This document shows positions 8,407-14,822 of a stretch of DNA of 16,899 bases, piece by piece (positions within the stretch are counted from its first letter, which is position 1; every line of letters begins with the position of its first letter). Origin of the DNA: SHWB01 sp050246875 (GTDB taxonomy: Bacteria; Pseudomonadota; Alphaproteobacteria; UBA6615). Position numbers and translations under genes: made by a program. The notes beneath the pieces are model-generated. The model was not told the origin of the DNA. It ran no database searches and saw only the letters and a program-made list of their open reading frames with translations. The stretch spans positions 1 to 16,899 of the forward strand of contig JBFWVF010000018.1 of assembly GCA_050246875.1 (NCBI GenBank), given 5' to 3'.

Positions 8407-9449
8407 GCCCGCTCCGCGACACGCCGTGCGTAGAGCGCCAGGTACTGCTCCACGATCACGTCCTGACCGAACCGCTGTTCGCAGTCATGGCGTACGGCCA
8501 CGCGATCGAGCTCGTGCAGCCGGGCGACGGCGCGGACCGCGTCATCCGCCCCGTCGCAGATGAAGCCGTTCACGCCGTGGCGGATCACCTCGGGCACGCT
8601 GCCGCGCCGGTAGCCCACGACGGGCGTGCCGCACGCGAGCGCTTCGGCCATGACGATGCCGAAGGGTTCTTCCCAGTGGATCGGCATCAGCAGCGCCGCG
8701 GCCCGCCCCAGCAGCGCGTTCTTCGCCGCGTCGTCGATCGCGCCGAGCCAGGTCACGCGGTCGCCGTCCACGTGCGGCAGGACCTCGCGCTCGAAGAACG
8801 CCTGCTCGGCCGCATCGTCCGGGGCCGGCCCCGCGATGACGAGCCTCCGTCCGGACCGGTGGGCAATGGCGATGGCATCGTGCGGACCCTTGATCCACTC
8901 GACGCGGCCCAGGAAGACGAGCGGGGCGTCAGCCGCCACCGCCGCCACCGGCGCATAGAGGCGCGTGTCGACCGGGTTGAAGATCGCGTCCCACCGGCCG
9001 GGGCCGTCGTCACGGACGGCCCGCTCGAACAGGCTCGCCGAGCACCCCGTCAGCGTCAGCGTGCCCCGCGACACGCGGACGGCGCGGCGGACGCCGGCCC
9101 ACGGAATGGCGCGCTGGTAGCTCTGAATCTTCGGGACCTGCCGTGGCAGGATCGGCGCGAGCGCCGCGAGCCGGCCGAAGCTGTGGACGAGGTCCACGTG
9201 ACGCGCCAGCGCCGTGACGCCCCAGCCCACCTGCGCCAGCTCCCGCATCCGCGCCCAGCGCGACCGGTGGGGCGGCACACCGTACGGGTGCAGCGTGCCT
9301 GCCGTGGTGCTCGCGGGATGCGCGAACAGGTGGACGGTGTGTCCGCGTTCGACCAGGCCACGGACGAGCAGGTCCACCGCCCGTTCGATGCCGCCATACA
9401 GCACGGGCGGCACGGGCAGCAGCGGATCGACGGTCAGACAGATGTTCAC
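8403..9449 (-). CDS. GT4-family glycosyltransferase
   Basis: Predicted GT-B glycosyltransferase of 348 residues. The N terminus NICLTVDPLLPVPPVLYGG (2-20) with IERAVDLLVRGLVERGHTVH is the well-known GT4 group with a P-x-YGG-x-E loop. LVHSFGRLAAL (87-97) follows. The donor half has LVFLGRVEWIKGPHDAI (177-193), LVIAGPA, VTWLGAIDD, and PIHWEEPFGIVMAEALACG (256-274) carrying the EX7E pair E261 and E269. Start choice is uncertain. GTG at 9449 places the first strand at the N terminus as in homologs, leaving a 19-base gap. GTG at 9482 would add 11 residues and overlap the deacetylase by 14 bases. Neither has a good Shine-Dalgarno site. Specificity is unknown. Confidence 0.88.
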   Translation of the reverse strand: MNICLTVDPLLPVPPVLYGGIERAVDLLVRGLVERGHTVHLFAHPASTTAGTLHPYGVPPHRSRWARMRELAQVGWGVTALARHVDLVHSFGRLAALAPILPRQVPKIQSYQRAIPWAGVRRAVRVSRGTLTLTGCSASLFERAVRDDGPGRWDAIFNPVDTRLYAPVAAVAADAPLVFLGRVEWIKGPHDAIAIAHRSGRRLVIAGPAPDDAAEQAFFEREVLPHVDGDRVTWLGAIDDAAKNALLGRAAALLMPIHWEEPFGIVMAEALACGTPVVGYRRGSVPEVIRHGVNGFICDGADDAVRAVARLHELDRVAVRHDCEQRFGQDVIVEQYLALYARRVAERA

Positions 9450-9468
9450 GCCGCGGCCCGGACCGGCC

Positions 9469-10395
9469 TCACGCGACCGCACCCGTCCGGCGCCACGCCC
9501 CGGCCAGGCGGTGGGCCAGCTCGGCCCCCGACACCGAATCGAGCATCAGGAACCGCCGGTGCTCACCGGCGTGCCGCGGCGGGCACGCGAACGCGTCGCC
9601 CACGGCGAACGCGTCGTCGAACGTGGCCCGCACCAGCGACACGGTCTCCGGCGAGTAGTCGACGCCGGGACGGCCGTTCGGGTAAGCGAACAGACGCGGG
9701 GGCGTGCCCGTCCAGGCCGCGATCGCGCGGGCGCAGCCCTCGACCTCGACCTGCTGCTCCGCCGCCGACGCGTTCGCCAGAATCGGATGCGTGACCGTGT
9801 GACCGCCGAGCTCGACCAGCGGCGAGGACGCCAGTGCACGCACGTCGTCGACCGTGAGCGGCGCGTGCGGGTCGCCGGGCCGTGCGGCCATCTCGCACCG
9901 CCCGGCCGCGGCACGCCACGCCGCGTACGGGAGACGCTTCATCGCGGCCACGGCGGCCGGGCCCTGCTGCTCCGCGACGGCGTCGAACCAGAACCGCACG
10001 CCGCGCGCGATCGGGTCGGTGCACAGGAACATCACCGCCGGCACCTCGAAGCGTTCGAGCATGGGCAGCGCGTGGCTGCGCCAGCTCGCATAGCCGTCGT
10101 CGAAGGTCAGCAGCACGGCCCGCGGCGGCAGCGGCCGGCCGTCCCGTGCCGCGGCGAGGAACTGCGCGGCCGTAATCGGCGTGCACAACTCCCGGAGCAC
10201 CTCGCAGTGCTCGGCCAGCCGGCGCGCGCCGACGTGCAGTTCGGCCCCCTGCATGGCGGACCTCGGCAGGCTGTCGTCGCGCACGCCGTGATACGCCAGG
10301 ATGGCGACGCCGTCAAACGGCCTGCGCTGCAGACGCCGGCGATAGATGCCCGACGCCCGCAGCAGCCGCGCGCGCCACTCCCGCCAGTCCGTCAC
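9469..10395 (-). CDS. NodB-type polysaccharide deacetylase without signal peptide
   Basis: Predicted metal-dependent carbohydrate esterase (CE4, PF01522) that removes an N- or O-acetyl group from a sugar. The 308 residues have VAILAYHGV (30-38), motif 1 LLTFDDGY (95-102, with D99 as predicted base and D100 as metal ligand), and motif 2 GGHTVTH (197-203, metal ligands H199 and H203). The later motif FAYPNGRPG (236-244) is also present. No signal peptide or membrane helix is seen, so it should act in the cytoplasm, perhaps on the lipid-linked chain before export. The GTG start shares GTGA with the upstream GT stop. An open frame continues upstream to 11790, but that part reads the GT gene out of frame. 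The substrate is unknown. Confidence 0.9.
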   Translation of the reverse strand: MTDWREWRARLLRASGIYRRRLQRRPFDGVAILAYHGVRDDSLPRSAMQGAELHVGARRLAEHCEVLRELCTPITAAQFLAAARDGRPLPPRAVLLTFDDGYASWRSHALPMLERFEVPAVMFLCTDPIARGVRFWFDAVAEQQGPAAVAAMKRLPYAAWRAAAGRCEMAARPGDPHAPLTVDDVRALASSPLVELGGHTVTHPILANASAAEQQVEVEGCARAIAAWTGTPPRLFAYPNGRPGVDYSPETVSLVRATFDDAFAVGDAFACPPRHAGEHRRFLMLDSVSGAELAHRLAGAWRRTGAVA

Positions 10396-11723
10396 GACGC
10401 GCCGCCCAGGACGTCCCGGTACAGCACCTCGAAGTCGGAGGCGACGTCGTCCATCGTACGGACAGGCCCGATACCGCGGCGCCAGCTGTCCACCAGCGAG
10501 CGATCCCGTCCGATGCTCCGCAGCACCTCGGCGAGCGCCCGCCAGTCGCCCGGCGGGACGAGCCGCCCGTTGACGCCGTCCTCGACAATCTCGGCCAGCC
10601 CGCCCATGCGCGTGCCGATGACCGGCGTGCCGACCGCGAACGCCTCCAGGGCCACGGTCGGACCGCCCTCGAAGGTCCGCGACGGACAGCACAGCACGTC
10701 GACGCTCGCGAGAAACGCCGACACGTCCGCCTCGGGGAGCGCGGGTCCGAAGCGCACGTGCGCATCCGGGCCGACGATCCGCTTGAGGCGGTCCGTCATG
10801 CGCAGTTGCTGATGCGACCCGGCCGGCGATCGGAACTCGAACCGCAGCGGCACGCGCACACCCAGCGCGCGGATCGCGCGCGCGAAGTCGAAGATGCCCT
10901 TGATCGGGTCGAGGCGCCCGACGTACGCGACCGTCAGCACGCGGCCGTCGGGCGCGCGCCGCACGGGGGCGCGGACGGGCCGGTCCCGCACGCCGAGGCG
11001 GTTCAGCAGGACGCGCGCGCCGGGGTCCTGGCGCAGCACCATCTGCCGGCCGGTGTCGGTCAGCACGACGAACGCGTCGAGCGCCTGCAGCGTCTCCGTC
11101 TGCAGGCGGAGACTGTTGCGGATGTAGGCCGGCAGGCCCAGGCGCGTGCCGACCGGCCCGGGCAGGCGTCCGAGCAGCGACGCGATCGGCACCGGAATCA
11201 GGCTCGCGAGGTCGGCGATCGGACGGGGAATGCCCGCGAGCTGATGCAGACACGCGGTGCACTTCGCGGGCCCGGGCACGCCGTCGCACGGCACGCGCCC
11301 CCACCGGAGCAGCGTGCCGCGGGCGCACAGGAATCCCAGCGCCCCCGAGTGCGTCGTGCAGACGACGCGCGCGCCCGCCGCGACCCCGGCCTTGATCTCC
11401 CACGGTCCGACTCCCGTCGCGAACGTGTGCACGTGGAGGATGTCCGGCTTCCACCAGTCGAGCCACGCGTGCAGGTGCTCGGCGCCGCGGGCCTGCACCA
11501 TGTGCCGCGCCTCGGCACGCGTCGGCGCCGCCGGCACGGGATACCGGAGCACCAGCGCCCCGTCGTGCTGATAGGTCCGTGGCGCCGTCACGCCCGCGTC
11601 CGGCGCCGCCACGCGCACCTCGTGTCCGCGGGCGCGCTGCCGGCGGACGAGTTCCGCGACGTAGATCTCGGTACCGCCGACCGACTTCGGCAGATACCAG
11701 GCACACAGGTGCAGGATCTTCAC
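10392..11723 (-). CDS. GT4-family glycosyltransferase with a cysteine-rich insertion
   Basis: Predicted GT-B glycosyltransferase of 443 residues, the largest of the six in the operon. It opens KILHLCAWYLPKSVGGTEIY (2-21), then DILHVHTFATGVG (94-106) and VVCTTHSG (120-127). An insertion follows with four cysteines, C133, C146, C155 and C158 (the last two as CTAC), also seen in some polysaccharide-cluster GT4 enzymes and possibly a metal site. The donor half has VAYVGRLDPIKGIFDFARAI (265-284), LCCPSRTFEGGPTVALE (344-360) with EX7E pair E352 and E360, and GVNGRLVPPGD. The GTG start shares GTGA with the wzt stop. An open frame continues to 12434, but that part is a shadow of wzt. Confidence 0.9.
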   Translation of the reverse strand: MKILHLCAWYLPKSVGGTEIYVAELVRRQRARGHEVRVAAPDAGVTAPRTYQHDGALVLRYPVPAAPTRAEARHMVQARGAEHLHAWLDWWKPDILHVHTFATGVGPWEIKAGVAAGARVVCTTHSGALGFLCARGTLLRWGRVPCDGVPGPAKCTACLHQLAGIPRPIADLASLIPVPIASLLGRLPGPVGTRLGLPAYIRNSLRLQTETLQALDAFVVLTDTGRQMVLRQDPGARVLLNRLGVRDRPVRAPVRRAPDGRVLTVAYVGRLDPIKGIFDFARAIRALGVRVPLRFEFRSPAGSHQQLRMTDRLKRIVGPDAHVRFGPALPEADVSAFLASVDVLCCPSRTFEGGPTVALEAFAVGTPVIGTRMGGLAEIVEDGVNGRLVPPGDWRALAEVLRSIGRDRSLVDSWRRGIGPVRTMDDVASDFEVLYRDVLGGAS

Positions 11724-13036
11724 GGGCGCCCGGATACGGACACGGCAGGCTCGACCGACAACCCTGCATCGGCCAGCGTCCACGCGCCACGCCGGCAGAC
11801 GACGCCCTTGGCGCGCGTCAGCTCGAGCGGCCGCCACGGGTGGATGGGCGGCAGGATCTCGAACTCGAATCCGTCGATGACCTCGTCGGAAATCAGCAGG
11901 TTCGGAATCCCGAGGAAGAGGCTCAGGCGGTACCGGCCCGGCACGAACGTCGGTCCGGGCAGCGTGACGCGGAGGGTGCAGGCTTCGCTGGCCGGCAGCA
12001 CGACGCCGCCGTCGTCCAGCGTCATCAGGTTGCAGATCGGCGTGCCGTCGTCGCCGGTCAGCGTCACCTCGAGCATCTGCCCGCTCAGCGCTCCCGCGTG
12101 GCCCGTGTCCGCCGACAGCCGGAACTCGAAGACGAGGTCCGCGTCGCAGGGGACCTGGCCGGCCGGCCGGCCGCCGGCGATCAGGCGCACGTCCTCGACG
12201 CGCGCGGAACCGATGCCCTGCCGGGCGAGCGGCCGGAACCGCCCGAGGTTCCCGTCCTCGCTCAGCGCGGCGCGGTACCGCGTGACGACGTCGCCGATGG
12301 GACCGTCCTCGACGAGCCGTCCGTGCTCGAACAGCAGGCCGCGCGAGCACAGCCGCTGCACGGCCTCGAGGTTGTGACTGACGAACAGAATCGTGCGGCC
12401 GGCCTTCGACACTTCGCTCATCTTGCCGAGGCACTTCTTCTGGAACTCGGCGTCACCGACGGCCAGCACCTCGTCCACGAAGAGGATCTCCGGCTCGAAG
12501 TGCGCCGCCACCGCGAACGCCAGCCGCACGTGCATGCCGCTCGAGTAGAACCGCACGGCCGTGTCGATGAAGCGCTCCACGCCGGAGAACGCGACGATCT
12601 GATCGAACTTGCGCGCGATCTCGGCTTTCGACATGCCGAGGATCGCGCCGCTCAGGAAGACATTCTCGCGGCCCGTGAGCTCCGGATGGAAGCCGGTGCT
12701 GACCTCGAGCAGGGCGCCGACCCGCCCGTCGAGCACGGCGCGGCCCTCGGTGGGATCCGTGATGCGGGCCAGCACCCGCAGCAGCGTGGACTTGCCGGCG
12801 CCGTTGCCGCCGACCACGCCAACCACGGTTCCACGCTCCACGTCGAACGAGACGTCCCGGATCGCCCAGAGCGGCGTCGTCGGTCCGTCGACGCCCTCCC
12901 GGCCCGTGAGCCGGCGGCCGGCGCTGGCCGCCGCCATCATGATCCGCTCCCGGAGGGAACCGGCCTGCCGGCTGGCCTGTCCGATCTGGTAGAGCTTGCC
13001 GAGGCCCTCCACTCGGAGCGCGAGGTCAGAGGACAT
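11720..13036 (-). CDS. wzt: Polysaccharide ABC transporter ATPase with C-terminal glycan-binding domain
   Basis: ATPase of the Wzm/Wzt exporter, which moves lipid-linked polysaccharide across the inner membrane. The 438 residues contain an N-terminal nucleotide-binding domain with the long insertion before LWAIRDVSF typical of Wzt and TagH. It has Walker A GGNGAGKST (76-84), signature YSSGM (164-168), Walker B ILFVDE (184-189) and H-loop H221. A second domain from about 270 to 425 matches the Wzt C-terminal beta-sandwich (PF14524), which in O9a-type systems binds the modified non-reducing end. The ATG at 13036 overlaps wzm by 11 bases; GGAGGG at 13048-13053 lies 11 bases upstream, so the GTG at 13057 is rejected. 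The GT gene downstream overlaps by GTGA. Confidence 0.95.
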   Translation of the reverse strand: MSSDLALRVEGLGKLYQIGQASRQAGSLRERIMMAAASAGRRLTGREGVDGPTTPLWAIRDVSFDVERGTVVGVVGGNGAGKSTLLRVLARITDPTEGRAVLDGRVGALLEVSTGFHPELTGRENVFLSGAILGMSKAEIARKFDQIVAFSGVERFIDTAVRFYSSGMHVRLAFAVAAHFEPEILFVDEVLAVGDAEFQKKCLGKMSEVSKAGRTILFVSHNLEAVQRLCSRGLLFEHGRLVEDGPIGDVVTRYRAALSEDGNLGRFRPLARQGIGSARVEDVRLIAGGRPAGQVPCDADLVFEFRLSADTGHAGALSGQMLEVTLTGDDGTPICNLMTLDDGGVVLPASEACTLRVTLPGPTFVPGRYRLSLFLGIPNLLISDEVIDGFEFEILPPIHPWRPLELTRAKGVVCRRGAWTLADAGLSVEPAVSVSGRP

Positions 13037-13844
13037 CGACGAGCGTGCCCTCCACACGCCGGAAGTACAGGAGCCCGGCCCAGAGGGCCGCCGCCACGCT
13101 CGCGCAGGACACCACCAGCATGAGCCCGGGCCCCGGCGTGCCGAGCACGGCCCAGCGGAAGCCTTCGACGACCGACGCCATCGGGTTCAGGCCGTAAATC
13201 GGGCGCCAGCGCTCCGGTACGAGCGACGCCGGGTACGCAATTGGCGTGGCGAACATCCAGAACTGCAGCGCGAACGGCAGCACGAACCGGACGTCGCGGT
13301 ACTTCACGTTCAACGCCGCGAACCAGATGCCGGCGGCGAACGCCGTCGCGGCCGCGAGCGCGATGAAGACCGGCAGCAGCACCACCTGCGGCGCCGGCCA
13401 CTGCCGGTACCACGCCGTCTGCAGCAGGAACAGCACGGCGAGCGCGATGCCGCAGTCGATCAGCGGCGTGATGATGGACGAGGCCGGCACGAGGAGCCGC
13501 GGGAAATAGACACGCGCGATGACGCGATTGCCGACCAGCGACGCGGCGGCGTTGCTGAGGCTCTGCGCGAAGTACGTCCACGGCACGAGTGCCGCGAACG
13601 TGAAGATCGCGTACGGCTGGCCGTCGGACGGCACGCCGGCCAGGCGCCCGAAGACAACGGTGAAGACCACCATCGTCATGAAGGGCTGGAGCACGGCCCA
13701 CGCCGCACCGAGCACCGTCTGCTTGTAGCGGACCTTCGCGTCCCGCCAGACGAGGAAGTACAGCAGTTCCCGGTACGCCCAGAACTCCCGCACCAGCACA
13801 CCGAGCGGGCGGCGGCCCGCCGAGACGACCGTCAGCGCAGTCAC
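13026..13844 (-). CDS. wzm: Polysaccharide ABC transporter permease
   Basis: Membrane half of the Wzm/Wzt exporter (ABC-2 family, PF01061), 272 residues, normal length. A short amphipathic N terminus with ELLYFLVWRDAKVRYKQT (26-43) leads into about six helices (roughly 45-67, 77-97, 117-142, 152-178, 186-203, 240-260). The conserved NPMASVVEGFRWAVLG segment (220-235) precedes the last helix. LGAAWAVLQPFMTMVVFTVVF (45-65, key residues) is typical of Wzm and TagG. The start is GTG, 36 bases after the OPX gene, the largest gap in the operon; a GC-rich hairpin lies just upstream. It pairs with the adjacent wzt, whose start lies within its last codons. Confidence 0.94.
   Translation of the reverse strand: MTALTVVSAGRRPLGVLVREFWAYRELLYFLVWRDAKVRYKQTVLGAAWAVLQPFMTMVVFTVVFGRLAGVPSDGQPYAIFTFAALVPWTYFAQSLSNAAASLVGNRVIARVYFPRLLVPASSIITPLIDCGIALAVLFLLQTAWYRQWPAPQVVLLPVFIALAAATAFAAGIWFAALNVKYRDVRFVLPFALQFWMFATPIAYPASLVPERWRPIYGLNPMASVVEGFRWAVLGTPGPGLMLVVSCASVAAALWAGLLYFRRVEGTLVDVL
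13048..13053 (-). promoter_or_regulatory. Ribosome binding site deciding the wzt start
   Basis: GGAGGG lies inside the end of wzm, 11 bases before the ATG at 13036. It selects this ATG over the in-frame GTG at 13057, which lies upstream of the site. Confidence 0.5.
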
Positions 13845-13856
13845 CGCGTGGACCCC

Positions 13857-13881
13857 GCCGGCCCGGGCACCGGCCGCCGGC
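13857..13881 (-). other. GC-rich hairpin between the OPX gene and wzm
   Basis: On the minus strand GCCGGC and GCCGGC pair (6 bp), followed by a GG bulge and an inner CCGG-TGC-CCGG stem. It overlaps the last base of the OPX stop codon and ends 12 bases before the wzm GTG. There is no T-run, so a classical terminator is unlikely. It sits in the largest gap of the operon and could lower or couple wzm translation, or protect the upstream message. Confidence 0.35.
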
Positions 13882-14810
13882 TAGAGCATGCGCTGGCGGA
13901 CAACAATCGTGTCACCCGGCAGGATCGGGTCCGTGCCCTTCAGCTTGACCTCTTTCTTCTGCCCCTTCACCATGCGCTGGGCCTTGATGCCGCGCATCGA
14001 CCCCTTGTCGGACACGCCACCCGCCAGCGTGAGCGCCTGCAGCAGCGTCATGCCCCGCTCGTACGTGTAGGCGCCGGGAGACCGCACGTACCCGGACACG
14101 TAGAACTTCTCCGCGCGCGGCACGAAGATCGTCTCGCCTTCCCGGATCGTGATGTTGGCGGACAGCCGGCCCTCCTGCAGTTCCGCGAGCGAGATGCGGA
14201 CGGTGTTCGTGGCGGCCTCGACCGTCAGCGGGCTGTCGGGGGCCCGAGCGCCGGGCTGGAGGACGAGCACCTCCGTGCCCGAATTGGGTCCGAGGTACCC
14301 GGCCTGCGCCAGCGCCTCCAGCAGCGTCGTCTGCGCGCCCGTGATCGGGTACTTGCCCGGCGACTTCACCTCGCCGACGATGAAGATGTTCCGCGCGCGG
14401 AACTGCTCCACTTCGACGGAGACCTGCGGGCGCTTCACCCAGCCTTCGGCCAGCTTCTTCGTCAGCATTTCCTCGATACCGCGCAGGGTCTGCCCGGCCG
14501 CCGGCACGAGGCCGATGAACGGATACGTGAAGGAGCCGTCGGTATCCACACGGAACGAGCCGGTCAGCTGCGGCTCCTCGAAGACGGCGATGCGCAGCAC
14601 ATCCTGCGGTCCCACCACGTAGTCGCGATTGTCGTCGGCCTTGGCCGGGGCCGGGACCGACGCAGGCGCAGCCGGTGGCGCCGGGGCTGCCGCCGGAGCC
14701 GGAGCCTGGACGGGGGCCGGGGCCGGAGCGGGGGCGGACGCCTGTGCCAGCAGCGCCGACATCCAGAGCGGGGTCAGCAGGGCGACCAGGGCGACTGTGC
14801 GTTTCAACAT
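13881..14810 (-). CDS. Short OPX-family polysaccharide export protein (Poly_export + SLBB)
   Basis: Periplasmic or outer-membrane export protein related to Wza, 309 residues. A signal peptide (about 1-24, LLTPLWMSALLAQASA) has no lipobox cysteine. A Pro/Ala-rich linker (26-56) follows. The Poly_export domain spans about 62-137 (DYVVGPQDVLRI, FTYPFIGLV, QVSVEVEQFRARN). Two SLBB-like domains follow, at about 141-225 (IFIVGEVKSPGKYPI) and 236-300 (FYVSGYVRSPGAYTY, LAGGVSDKGS). The protein ends right after LPGDTIVVRQRML and has no C-terminal amphipathic helix like the one that forms Wza's pore, so it probably needs a separate outer-membrane porin. The ATG has AAGGA at 14819-14823, eight bases upstream and overlapping the preceding TGA. 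Confidence 0.93.
   Translation of the reverse strand: MLKRTVALVALLTPLWMSALLAQASAPAPAPAPVQAPAPAAAPAPPAAPASVPAPAKADDNRDYVVGPQDVLRIAVFEEPQLTGSFRVDTDGSFTYPFIGLVPAAGQTLRGIEEMLTKKLAEGWVKRPQVSVEVEQFRARNIFIVGEVKSPGKYPITGAQTTLLEALAQAGYLGPNSGTEVLVLQPGARAPDSPLTVEAATNTVRISLAELQEGRLSANITIREGETIFVPRAEKFYVSGYVRSPGAYTYERGMTLLQALTLAGGVSDKGSMRGIKAQRMVKGQKKEVKLKGTDPILPGDTIVVRQRML
14643..14735 (-). repeat. Pro/Ala low-complexity linker coding region
   Basis: Tandem GCC/CCG-type codons encode an Ala-Pro rich stretch (residues 26-56 of the OPX protein) between the signal peptide and the Poly_export domain. It probably forms a stiff extended spacer. Such tracts can slip during replication, so length may vary between strains. 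Confidence 0.7.
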
Positions 14811-14822
14811 GGCGCTAATCCT

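Noticed and set aside
9469..11790. A possible 773-residue fusion ending in the deacetylase
   Set aside because: The first two thirds read the GT4 gene out of frame and give Arg/Ala/Gly-rich text. The GTG at 10395, overlapping the GT stop, gives a normal 308-residue deacetylase.
10392..12434. A 680-residue version of the cysteine-containing GT4 protein
   Set aside because: The extra N-terminal part lies in the wrong frame across wzt. The first GT4 strand KILHLCAWYLP begins at the GTG at 11723.
13857..13881. Rho-independent terminator between the OPX gene and wzm
   Set aside because: The stem is strong, but no T-run follows and wzm starts 12 bases later in the same direction.
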